From: Pseudoxanthomonas wuyuanensis
GTDB lineage: Bacteria > Pseudomonadota > Gammaproteobacteria > Xanthomonadales > Xanthomonadaceae
Direction of reading: 5' to 3'
Assembly (NCBI RefSeq): GCF_900215535.1
Contig: NZ_OCND01000003.1
Coordinates: forward strand, 193,737-257,736
DNA length: 64,000 nucleotides
This document shows positions 53,785-62,138 of the stretch, one piece after another. How positions within the stretch are numbered: position 1 is the stretch's first letter; the number at the start of each line of letters is the position of its first letter. The notes under the pieces are model-generated. The model was not told where the DNA came from. It did not search any database and saw only the letters and a program-made list of their open reading frames with translations. The translations under genes were made by a program, and so were the position numbers.

Positions 53785-54804
53785 ATGTCGGCAAAGATCG
53801 TCTGTTTCGGTGAATTGCTGGTGCGCCTGGGCGCGCCTGGGCGCCAGTTGCTGCTGCAGACGCCGCAGCTGGAAGTGCATGCAGGGGGCGCCGAAGCCAA
53901 TGTGGCGGTGTCGCTGGCGCGGTTTGGCCACCGCGCGCAGATGGTGGGCGTGGTGGCCGACAACCCGCTGGGCGAAGCGGTTACCGGCGAGCTGCGCCGG
54001 CATGGCGTCGACACCGCCGCGGTCCAGCGCGCCGACGGGCGGATGGGGCTGTACTTTCTGACACCGGGAGCCATCCAGCGCCCCAGCGAGGTGCTGTACG
54101 ACCGTGCCGATTCGGCCTTCGTCCGCGCCGGCGGTGGCCAGCACGACTGGCCGGCGCTGTTGCAGGGTGCCGACTGGCTGCATGTTTCCGGGGTCACCCC
54201 GGCGCTGGGCGCGGCGGCTGCCGAGGGTACGTTGAAGGCCATGCGCGCGGCACGGGCCGCCGGCGTCAAGGTTTCCTTCGACGGCAATTTCCGGCCCAAG
54301 CTGTGGGAGGCCTGGCACGGCGATGCACCCACGATTCTGCACGCCATCATGGCCGAGGCCGACACGATGTTCGCCAGCCACCGGGATCTGGAAGTGGTGC
54401 TGAAGCGACCGTTCGCACAGGCCACCGCACAGGAGCGTTTCGCCGCCGCTGCGCAGGCCGCGTTCGCAGCCTTCCCGCACCTGCAACGGATGACGGCAAC
54501 GGTGCGCGTGCAGCGCAATGTCGATCATCACGCGCTTTCGGCCAACACCGCGCTGCGTGACGGCACGCTGCACACCACGCCCAGCTACGAAGTGGCCGGC
54601 ATCGTCGACCGCATCGGCACCGGCGATGCGTTCGCGGCCGGCGTGCTGCATGGCCTCATCAGCGGCATGAGCGATGCCGACGGCCTGCACTTCGGCCTGG
54701 CCGCGGCCTGCCTGAAGCATTCGGTGCCCGGCGATTTCAATCTCGTCGGCGTCGATGCAGTGGAAGCCTTCCTCAACCAGGATAGCTTCGATGTGAAGCG
54801 CTGA
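53785..54804 (+). CDS. kdgK: 2-dehydro-3-deoxygluconokinase
   Basis: PfkB-family kinase (339 aa) that phosphorylates 2-keto-3-deoxygluconate to KDPG, the last step before aldol cleavage. PfkB signatures are HAGGAEANVAVSLARFG near residue 35 and DRIGTGDAFAAGVLHG, containing the catalytic Asp. KdgK-type features include GLYFLTPGAIQRPSEVLYDRA and SFDGNFRPKLWEAW. The start is the ATG at 53785 (MSAKIVCFGELLVRLG), with a GTG immediately before it. It completes the visible kduI-kduD-kdgK route. No KDPG aldolase gene is in the window. Confidence 0.94.
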   Translation: MSAKIVCFGELLVRLGAPGRQLLLQTPQLEVHAGGAEANVAVSLARFGHRAQMVGVVADNPLGEAVTGELRRHGVDTAAVQRADGRMGLYFLTPGAIQRPSEVLYDRADSAFVRAGGGQHDWPALLQGADWLHVSGVTPALGAAAAEGTLKAMRAARAAGVKVSFDGNFRPKLWEAWHGDAPTILHAIMAEADTMFASHRDLEVVLKRPFAQATAQERFAAAAQAAFAAFPHLQRMTATVRVQRNVDHHALSANTALRDGTLHTTPSYEVAGIVDRIGTGDAFAAGVLHGLISGMSDADGLHFGLAAACLKHSVPGDFNLVGVDAVEAFLNQDSFDVKR

Positions 54805-54865
54805 GGCAGGCAAGACTTGGCACGTTTGTATGAGGAACGAGGTGATCGCCATCGCGCGATGCTCT

Positions 54866-55052
54866 CGCCCCCTCTCCTCCGCTCGCGGGGGAGAGGGTTG
54901 GGGTGAGGGGGCCGTTCTCCTGCGTCCCATGTGGCCGCACCGCGAACGCTGCACACGTACATCCTTCGCACCACTGCTGTCTCCGTTCGCCCCCTCACCT
55001 GCCTTCGGCATCCTCTCCCCCACGAGTGGGGGAGAGGAGAAGGGAGTAGGGG
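54866..55052. repeat. Inverted pair of CCCCTCTCC/GGGGGAGAGG extragenic repeats
   Basis: Two copies of a repeat with CCCCTCTCC, GGGGGAGAGG and GGTGAGGGGGC elements face each other (54866-54912 and 54988-55052) in the 383-base gap after kdgK. The inner arms can also pair with each other. From memory this is a familiar intergenic element of Xanthomonadaceae and pseudomonads. Nothing else is seen in the gap. Confidence 0.8.
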
Positions 55053-55187
55053 AAGCTGGCCACTACGACACGAAAAGCTGGCTTGCACCACCGGCAGTCA
55101 TAACGAAAAGTATCGTCTGAAGATGTCTTCACGCGCTTTTCTTTGGGTTCGATTCGCTCACACTGCGCGCCATGATGAGCATGGCCC

Positions 55188-56039
55188 ATGCGTAGCAAGT
55201 TGTTCGTGCCCGGTGTGCGTCCGGAACTCTTCGCCAAGGCCCTGGCCAGCGAAGCCGATGCGCTTTCCTTCGATCTGGAGGACTCGGTGCCGGAGGATCG
55301 CAAGGCGCAGGCGCGTGCGAACGTCGTCTCGTTCCTGGCGACGCCGGCGGTGCGCGCAACCGCCAAGACGATTGTGGTGCGCACCAACGCATTGGCGACG
55401 CCGCATTGCATCGCCGATATCGAAGCGCTGGCCAGTGCCGGCGTGGGTCTGTTCAACCTGCCCAAGGTGGAAAGCCGCGACGAAGCGCTGGCGGCGGTCG
55501 AGCTGCTGCAACGAAGCGAAGCGCAATCGGGCACCGCCGCCACGACGCGGCTGCTGCTGACCATCGAAACCCCGGGCGGATTGCGCAATGCCGCCGGCAT
55601 TGCCGCGGCACACCCACGGGTGGCGGGCCTGCAGTTGGGGCTGGGCGATCTGTTCGAGCCGTTCGGCATCGACCGCCGGGACCGCGCCAACGTCCACGCG
55701 GTCATGCACGCCGTGCGCATGGCGGCCGCCGAGGCCGGCATCTTCGCCTGCGATGGCGCTTTCGGCGATCTCGAGGACGCAGACGGTTTCGTTGCCGAAG
55801 CGCGGATGGCGCGCCGCCTGGGCTACGCCGGCAAGAGCTGCATCCATCCGCGCCAGCTCGGGTTGGCCAACCAGGTGTTCCAGCCGACCGACGAGGAAGT
55901 CGCAACCGCCCGGCGCATCGTGGCCGCGGCACGAACGGCGGCGGCCGATGGCCGCGGCGCGTTCGTGGTGGACGGCCGGATGATCGACGCGCCGTTCCTG
56001 AAACGTGCCGAAGCCATTATCGCGGCGGCGGCAAGATGA
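55188..56039 (+). CDS. CitE-like CoA-ester lyase / HpcH-HpaI family protein
   Basis: 283 aa TIM-barrel enzyme. MRSKLFVPGVRPELFAKAL, ALSFDLEDSVPEDRK (metal ligand and active-site Asp/Glu), LLTIETPGGLRNAAGI and GYAGKSCIHPRQL are the hallmarks of citrate-lyase beta-like enzymes. These cleave citramalyl-, malyl- or hydroxymethylglutaryl-CoA-type thioesters, or act as aldolases on 2-keto acids. No citrate lyase alpha or gamma subunit is nearby, so a true citrate lyase is unlikely. It precedes the symporter gene and may act on a product of imported substrate. Confidence 0.87.
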   Translation: MRSKLFVPGVRPELFAKALASEADALSFDLEDSVPEDRKAQARANVVSFLATPAVRATAKTIVVRTNALATPHCIADIEALASAGVGLFNLPKVESRDEALAAVELLQRSEAQSGTAATTRLLLTIETPGGLRNAAGIAAAHPRVAGLQLGLGDLFEPFGIDRRDRANVHAVMHAVRMAAAEAGIFACDGAFGDLEDADGFVAEARMARRLGYAGKSCIHPRQLGLANQVFQPTDEEVATARRIVAAARTAAADGRGAFVVDGRMIDAPFLKRAEAIIAAAAR

Positions 56040-56157
56040 CCTGCTGCGCAACCGAAACGGAGAGCCCGCATCATCGCAGTGCCAATGGCCATATGGCACT
56101 TGCCCGGACTTCCTACTCGGGCATGATTGCCCTCCGCAGCCGGCCACGCATCGACGC

Positions 56158-58614
56158 ATGACGATTCCACCCCAAGCGATCATGCGCAAACCGGCATCGA
56201 TTGCGCTGCACCTGAGCCGGTGTCTTTGGGTGCTACTGCTGCTGCTTTGCGCGGCGATACCGGCCGCGTATGCGGAGAGTCTGGTATCGGTCAAGCACAC
56301 CGGCTTTCCGCCATTGGCCTCCGACGCTCCCCTGATTGGCCTGGCGGCCATCGACGCGCGTCCGGTTGCGGTGACCGCCGACGGCGCCTGGTTGCTGGCC
56401 GAGGATCAACACTCCTGGCGGCGCGCGGCGTGGCCGTCGCAACCATCCGACGCGAAGATGGTCGGTCTCGTCGGAACCGGCCGCGATGCCTGGCTGCTGC
56501 GACAGGCCAGCGATGGACGTCTGCAGCGGATCGAGCGGCTGAGCCTGGGTTCGGATCAATTGCAGGCGGCGGCGATGGCGCCGCTGCCGGAAATGCTGTC
56601 CGATGCACGGCTGGCCGCGCAGGGCGATACGCTTTACCTGGCCGGTTTGGGCAAAGACGGCGCGCCGCAGCTGTACCGCGCCTCCATCTCGCGTCCGGAT
56701 GCTGCCTGGCAAACGCTGCTGGCCTGGCCTGGCGACGGCGTGCCGGTGGCGTTGGTGGCGCAGACCTCGGCGTTGTATCTGACCGCCACGGCCACCGATG
56801 CGGCGCAGCAGCAGCTATGGCGCTGGTCCGCCGAGTCGGGTTGGGAGCAGGCCGCTGCAACGCCCGGTAATATCATCGCCGGGTCAGGCCGTGCCATCGG
56901 CCAGGCGCATATCCTCTATCTGATGGAAGCGTTGCCGGGTGCGGCCGCCCGCTTGATGAGTTTCCACACCATCACCGGCGCCTGGGCAGCGTTGCCGGAT
57001 CCGCATGCCGGCAACGCCGGTCACGTCACCGCATGGCAGGATGGCCTGCTGTGGGCGAAACCGGGTCAGGCGCCGGGCCGCATCGGTTTTGACGCGGTGC
57101 AGATCGACGGCGGCCGGCATCTGCTGAAGTGGCTGGACTGGATCGTCATCGTGCTGTACCTGGCGGTGATGGTCGGCATCGGCGGATACTTCTATCTGGC
57201 GGAAAAACGCACGTCCACCTCGGACTTCTTCGTCGGCGGGCGCTCGATTCCGTTCTGGGCCGCCGGCGTCAGCCTGTATGCCACCAACACCAGTTCGATC
57301 AGTTTCATCGCCATTCCTGCCAAGGCCTTCGAGTCCAACTGGCAATACCTGGCCAACAACCTGATCGCCGTGCTGGGACTGATGTTCGTCGCCGTCTGGA
57401 TCGTGCCGCTGCTGCGGCGGCTGGATCTGATGTCGGTGTTCACCTATCTGGAAACGCGCTTCCATCCGGCCATCCGCATGCTGGCCAGCGCGCTGTGCAT
57501 CCTGATGCAGATCGGCAGCCGGATGAGCGTGATCCTGTTCCTGCCGGCGCTGGCCATCGCCACCATCACCGGCATCGACGTGGTGTGGAGCATTCTCATC
57601 ATGGGAGTCTTCACCATCCTCTACACCACCCTGGGCGGCATGAAGGCGGTGATCTGGACCGATTTCGTGCAGGTGTTCGTGATGTTCGGCGGCGCCATCT
57701 TCGCCATCGGCTTCATCGTCTACCAGCTCAATGGCGGCGTGCCGGAATTCGTCGGTACCGCGATGGCGGCCGACAAGATGAAGGTGTTCGACTTCAGTTT
57801 CGATCTGACCAAGGCCACGGTGTGGGGCTTCATCTTCCTGGTGGTGTTCGACGTGGTGCTGACCTTCCCCAAGGACCAGGTGCTGATGCAGCGGGTGCTG
57901 TCGACCCGTTCGGACAGGGAGGCCGGGCGTTCCATCTGGACATTCGCCGCCATCATGATTCCCGGCGGCTTCCTGTTCTACCTGATCGGCACCGCGCTGT
58001 ACGTGTACTACCAGTCGCATCCGGAACGGATGAACCCGATGCTGCCGATAGACGCGACTTTCCCGCTGTTCATCGCCGCCGAACTGCCGATGGGCGTGAC
58101 CGGGCTGATCGTCGCCGGCATCCTGGCCGCGGCCATGTCCACGCTGTCGAGCATCATCAACAGCGTCTCCACGCTGGTGTCGGTGGACTTCTACGAACGG
58201 CTGGTGAAGAACCCCACGCCGAAGAAGAGCGTGCTGTTCGCCGAAATCACCGGCGTGCTGGTCGGCCTGACCGGTATCGGCATCGCGTTGCTGCTGTCGC
58301 GCCACGACATCCACTCGCTGTTCGACGTGTCGATCGAACTGGCCGGCCTGCTGGGCGGCGGGTTCGCCGGCGCCTATACGCTGGGCATGTTCACCCGCCG
58401 CGCCAATGCCAAGGGCGTGGCCATCGGCATCGGTTCCAGCATCGCGCTGACGCTGCTGGCGTGGTCGATGGATCTGGTGCATCCGTACTTCTACCTGGCC
58501 ATCTCGATCCTGCTGTGCATCGTCATCGGCTACGCGGCCAGCCTGCTGTTCCCGGCGCCGCGGCAGTCGCTGGAGGGGCTGACCATCTACCGGCAGCGCC
58601 CGGGTAGGGCTTGA
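56158..58614 (+). CDS. Sodium:solute symporter with N-terminal beta-propeller domain
   Basis: 818 aa. A signal peptide (CLWVLLLLLCAAIPAAYA) is followed by about 300 residues of Kelch/NanM-like propeller (AVTADGAWLLAEDQHSWRRA, LYLAGLGKDGAPQLYRASIS, AHILYLMEALPGAAARL). A sodium:solute symporter of about 13 helices follows: YFYLAEKRTSTSDFFVGGRS, YATNTSSISFIAIPAKAF, GILAAAMSTLSSIINSVSTL. The propeller would lie in the periplasm. Related free propellers (NanM) are sugar mutarotases, so this may be a coupled epimerase-importer. The start may instead be the ATG at 56182. The frame opens further upstream, overlapping the CitE-like gene, but that is unsupported. Confidence 0.87.
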   Translation: MTIPPQAIMRKPASIALHLSRCLWVLLLLLCAAIPAAYAESLVSVKHTGFPPLASDAPLIGLAAIDARPVAVTADGAWLLAEDQHSWRRAAWPSQPSDAKMVGLVGTGRDAWLLRQASDGRLQRIERLSLGSDQLQAAAMAPLPEMLSDARLAAQGDTLYLAGLGKDGAPQLYRASISRPDAAWQTLLAWPGDGVPVALVAQTSALYLTATATDAAQQQLWRWSAESGWEQAAATPGNIIAGSGRAIGQAHILYLMEALPGAAARLMSFHTITGAWAALPDPHAGNAGHVTAWQDGLLWAKPGQAPGRIGFDAVQIDGGRHLLKWLDWIVIVLYLAVMVGIGGYFYLAEKRTSTSDFFVGGRSIPFWAAGVSLYATNTSSISFIAIPAKAFESNWQYLANNLIAVLGLMFVAVWIVPLLRRLDLMSVFTYLETRFHPAIRMLASALCILMQIGSRMSVILFLPALAIATITGIDVVWSILIMGVFTILYTTLGGMKAVIWTDFVQVFVMFGGAIFAIGFIVYQLNGGVPEFVGTAMAADKMKVFDFSFDLTKATVWGFIFLVVFDVVLTFPKDQVLMQRVLSTRSDREAGRSIWTFAAIMIPGGFLFYLIGTALYVYYQSHPERMNPMLPIDATFPLFIAAELPMGVTGLIVAGILAAAMSTLSSIINSVSTLVSVDFYERLVKNPTPKKSVLFAEITGVLVGLTGIGIALLLSRHDIHSLFDVSIELAGLLGGGFAGAYTLGMFTRRANAKGVAIGIGSSIALTLLAWSMDLVHPYFYLAISILLCIVIGYAASLLFPAPRQSLEGLTIYRQRPGRA

Positions 58615-58700
58615 GCGCTTGCTCGCGGCCATAGGCCGTTGGTCCTGTCGCGCGTGGCGGGCGCCTCGTGTAGCCTGCGCCGCAGTTCGAGGGCAATGAT

Positions 58701-59582
58701 GTGGACACGCAGTTCCTGAATACGTTCGTGACGGTGGTGGACCGCGGCTCGATGGCGGCCGCGGCGCGCGAGCTCAATATCACCCCGGCGGCGGTGGCCC
58801 AGCAGATACGCACGCTGGAACGGGAACTGGGCGCCGGCCTGATCGCACGGGTCGGGCGCACCGTCAGCGTGACCGAGGAAGGCTCGCGCATTCTCCAGCG
58901 TGCCCGCGATCTGCTGCGCGATGTGGCCGACATGCGCAGCGTGGCCAACGACAGCGCGGTGTCCGGCGAACTGCGGCTGGGTGCGTGCCCGACCGCGCTG
59001 GCCGGCATGCTGCCGGACATCCTGGCGCGGATGGTGGACAAGTTTCCGCAGATCAACGTCTTCATCAAGCCCGGCTACTCGGCCGATCTGTATCGCGCGG
59101 TGGAAGCCGGCGATCTGGATGCGGCCATCGTGCTGCAGGCGCCGTTCTCGCTGCCCAAGACCTGCAACTGGCAGCTGCTGCGCGAGGAGCCGCTGGTGGT
59201 GCTGGCGCCGGAAAGCATGGCCGGCCGGGATCCGCACGAACTGCTCGCCAGCCAGCCGCTGATCCGCTACGACCGCCATCAATGGGGCGGCCGCCAGGCC
59301 GACGAGTACCTGCGCGCGGCCGGCATCGTTCCGCATGAGCGGTTCGAGTTGAACGCGCTCAATGCCATCGCGGTGATGGTCGACCGCGGCCTGGGCGTTT
59401 CGCTGGTGCCGGACTGGGCGCAGCCATGGCCCGAAGGCTTGCGGCTGGTGCGCATCCCGTTGCCGAACGAATGCGTGCCGCGCCGCATCGGCATCGTCTG
59501 GTCGCGTTCCACGGTCCGGATCCGGCTGGTGACGGTGTTGTTGCGCGAAGCGCAGAGCGCGGTCGGATACGAGCCGGCATAG
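58701..59582 (+). CDS. LysR-family transcriptional regulator
   Basis: 293 aa. The winged helix-turn-helix is in DTQFLNTFVTVVDRGSMAAAARELNITPAAVAQQIRTLERELGAGL, in parts typical of LysR proteins. A two-lobed effector domain follows (ELRLGACPTALAGMLPDILA, VFIKPGYSADLYRAVEAGDLDAAIV, INAIAVMVDRGLGVSLVPDW with Asn-Ala variation). The start codon is GTG at 58701. It lies 86 bases after the symporter gene on the same strand, and 271 bases before a TBDT gene. It could control either; the usual divergent arrangement is absent. Confidence 0.92.
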   Translation: MDTQFLNTFVTVVDRGSMAAAARELNITPAAVAQQIRTLERELGAGLIARVGRTVSVTEEGSRILQRARDLLRDVADMRSVANDSAVSGELRLGACPTALAGMLPDILARMVDKFPQINVFIKPGYSADLYRAVEAGDLDAAIVLQAPFSLPKTCNWQLLREEPLVVLAPESMAGRDPHELLASQPLIRYDRHQWGGRQADEYLRAAGIVPHERFELNALNAIAVMVDRGLGVSLVPDWAQPWPEGLRLVRIPLPNECVPRRIGIVWSRSTVRIRLVTVLLREAQSAVGYEPA

Positions 59583-59746
59583 GGGAAGGCAGCCGCATTA
59601 CAGCGGACTGTTGCAATGCAGCAGCGAACGCACCGCCTCACACAATAAAAACTAAGCTCTGAACATAGGTAGCGGGGGTTCTTCGATTGCCGGGCCGCGC
59701 CTAGTCTCTCTGGCACTGGGGGCATGCAAGCGAGCCCCGGAGGAGA

Positions 59747-59857
59747 GTGCCTCGCGGTGGCCCGCGGCGACAGCCGCGCGCCTGTAGAGCGCACATGTAT
59801 GTCAGGCCTTTTCTCCCTGGGAGGGGTGGGCGGCCAACTATCGATGAGACGCCATGA
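59747..59857 (+). CDS. Possible 36-codon upstream ORF overlapping the TBDT start
   Basis: GGAGG (59739-59743) precedes a GTG at 59747. The frame runs 36 codons and ends in a TGA that overlaps the ATG of the next gene as ATGA. The composition is Arg/Pro-rich and I recognise no motif. The main gene lacks a strong ribosome site close to its ATG, so coupled translation from this frame is possible. It could equally be chance. Confidence 0.25.
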   Translation: MPRGGPRRQPRACRAHMYVRPFLPGRGGRPTIDETP

Positions 59858-62094
59858 TCAAACCTTTGTCTGCAGCCATCAGTTGCATCCTGCTGGCCGC
59901 CGCCAGCGCCCATGTCCACGCGCAGAGCGCACCCGATGCCGTGCAGAACGACGAAGACCGGAGTGAAGCGCCGGTCGATCTGGATCGCATGATCGTCACC
60001 GGCACCCGTGTGGCCACGTCCATCGACAAGATTCCCGGCGCCATCAGCCTGGTGTCCCGCGAGCAGGTGGAACACACGCTGGCGTTGACCGAGGACGCCA
60101 CGGCGGTGCTGGCGCGCACGGTTCCCGGTTACGCCGAGTCGTCGCAGGCGATGAGCAACAGCGGCGAAACCCTGCGCGGGCGCATCGCGCTGCGCCTGTT
60201 CGACGGCATTCCGCAAGGGTCGCCGCTGCGCGAAGGCAACCGCAACGGCACTTTCACCGACATGGGCCTGGTAGGCCGCATCGAGGTCATCAACGGTCCT
60301 TCGGCCTCCGAAGGCATCGGCGCCGCCGGCGGCATCATCAACTACATCTCCAAGGTGCCGACCGAACCGGGTCACGAAACCACGGTAGTCTCGCGCTATT
60401 CCAGCCAGTTCGGCACCGACAGCGCCGGCTGGAAACTCGGCCTCAATCACGCCTACCTGGGCGACGATTTCGACCTGCTGTTCAGCACCTCGTACATAGA
60501 CCGCGGCATTTCCTACGACGGCGACGGCCGCCGCATCGGCATGAACACCAGCGGATCGGTGTCCGACTCCGAAGCCCGCAACCTCTACCTGAAGGCCGGC
60601 TACAACTTCGGCGAGAGCGGCGAACAGCGCCTGCAGGCCAGCGTCAGCAACTTCAAGATCGAAGGCAAGGGCAACTACATCCAGGTCGAAGGCTGCCGCT
60701 ACGACCCGGTCGAGTGCCCGGTGCCGACCACCAACACTTCCGAGCGCGGATCGATCTACGGCTCCAAGGCCGAGATCAACGACTTCCAGCAGGTCGCGGT
60801 CAACTACAGCCATGGCGATCTGTTCGGCGGCACCTTCACCGCCGATCTGTACTGGGCCGACCAGGCGATGCGCTACCTGCCCGAGGACGGCGATGACCGC
60901 CAACTGGTCAAGGTGGACGAGAACTTCAACGAGGACGACCGCATCTTCGACCAGTCCGAGATCACCTCGAAGAAGCAGGGCCTGCGCACTTCGTGGACGC
61001 GGGGCGACATCTTCGCCGTGGAAGGGCTGCAGCTGCGTACCGGTATCGACCTGGTCCAGGACGAGGCCGCCCAGCGGCTGGCACTGACCAACCGGCTGTG
61101 GGTGCCGCCGATGGAGTACACCAGCCTGGCGCCGTACGCGCAGCTGACCTGGGATGTCGGCCCGGTCACCCTGAGCGGGGGTATCCGCCACGAGGATGGC
61201 GAACTGAAGGTGGACAGCTACACCACCACGCCCTACCGCGACGAAGTGTTCGTGCAGGGCGGCAAGATGGAATACAGCGAGAACATGACCAACTTCGGCG
61301 CGATCTGGCGGATCAGCGACGAATGGTCGGTATTCGCTTCCTACGGCGAAGGCTTCGGCCTGGCCAATATCGGCATCCCGCTGCGCAATATCAACAACAA
61401 CAGCCCGTGCAAGCGGGTGGACTGCATCGCAGATCTCGAGCCGATCATCGTCACCAACAAGGAGGTCGGCTTCAACTGGCGCGGCGACAGCGCCGCCTTC
61501 GGCGCGTCGTACTACGACTCCAAGTCGCCGTTCGGTTCCTCGCTGTCGGTGGATCCGGTCACCAACGACTTTGTGATGACCCGCGCACCGGTCCGCATCA
61601 AGGGCTTCGAGGCCAATGGCGAATTCCGCTTCAACGAGCGGTGGAAGATGTCGGGCATCTACTCGCGCATCCGCGGCAAGACCTCGTACTGGTCGTCGGC
61701 GCCGGATGGCAGCTATGGCGCTGGCGGGTTGAACAAACCGTTGGGCGTGCTGGACGTCAATCCGGACAAGCTGTCGCTGTCGGTGAACTGGAAGTTCGTC
61801 GCCAACGGCGACATCACCCTGGGCGCGACCCGGCTGTTCGACCGCCACCTGTCCGGTTCGGACGTGCGCGAGTACGATGGCAGGACCTTCAGTTCTGAAG
61901 AGAATACCGAGGGCTACACGCTGGTGGATCTTGGCGTCAATTACCAGACCGCGCGCTTTGGCAAGTTCACGCTTGGCATCGAGAACCTGCTCGACAAGCA
62001 GTACATCCTGAGCTGGTCGCAGGTACCGGGCTGGCAGAACTACTGGGCCGGGCGCGGCCGCATGGTTTCCCTCAGCCATACCATCACCTTTTGA
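59854..62094 (+). CDS. TonB-dependent receptor
   Basis: 746 aa outer-membrane receptor of the compact, siderophore-receptor size. Signal peptide to ASAHVHAQ, TonB-box region LDRMIVTGTRVATSIDK, plug motifs IEVINGPSASEGIGAAGGIINYIS, barrel end SLSHTITF with terminal Phe. A Cys-containing loop (CRYDPVECPVPT) is present. Downstream genes encode a serine hydrolase and a ribokinase-like protein, so a glycoside or nucleoside cargo is more likely than iron. This is inference. Confidence 0.92.
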   Translation: MIKPLSAAISCILLAAASAHVHAQSAPDAVQNDEDRSEAPVDLDRMIVTGTRVATSIDKIPGAISLVSREQVEHTLALTEDATAVLARTVPGYAESSQAMSNSGETLRGRIALRLFDGIPQGSPLREGNRNGTFTDMGLVGRIEVINGPSASEGIGAAGGIINYISKVPTEPGHETTVVSRYSSQFGTDSAGWKLGLNHAYLGDDFDLLFSTSYIDRGISYDGDGRRIGMNTSGSVSDSEARNLYLKAGYNFGESGEQRLQASVSNFKIEGKGNYIQVEGCRYDPVECPVPTTNTSERGSIYGSKAEINDFQQVAVNYSHGDLFGGTFTADLYWADQAMRYLPEDGDDRQLVKVDENFNEDDRIFDQSEITSKKQGLRTSWTRGDIFAVEGLQLRTGIDLVQDEAAQRLALTNRLWVPPMEYTSLAPYAQLTWDVGPVTLSGGIRHEDGELKVDSYTTTPYRDEVFVQGGKMEYSENMTNFGAIWRISDEWSVFASYGEGFGLANIGIPLRNINNNSPCKRVDCIADLEPIIVTNKEVGFNWRGDSAAFGASYYDSKSPFGSSLSVDPVTNDFVMTRAPVRIKGFEANGEFRFNERWKMSGIYSRIRGKTSYWSSAPDGSYGAGGLNKPLGVLDVNPDKLSLSVNWKFVANGDITLGATRLFDRHLSGSDVREYDGRTFSSEENTEGYTLVDLGVNYQTARFGKFTLGIENLLDKQYILSWSQVPGWQNYWAGRGRMVSLSHTITF

Positions 62095-62138
62095 TTCCAG
62101 ACTCTCCCCCAACTCGGTTGCCGCGTGGAAGGGCGGGC

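Noticed and set aside
55188-56039. Citrate lyase beta subunit of a citrate fermentation operon
   Set aside because: No alpha, gamma, ligase or carrier genes are nearby, so only the fold-level assignment is kept.
59854-62094. Siderophore receptor assignment
   Set aside because: Size fits, but no siderophore synthesis, Fur-box-like sequence or iron gene is visible. The downstream kinase points to a carbon source.
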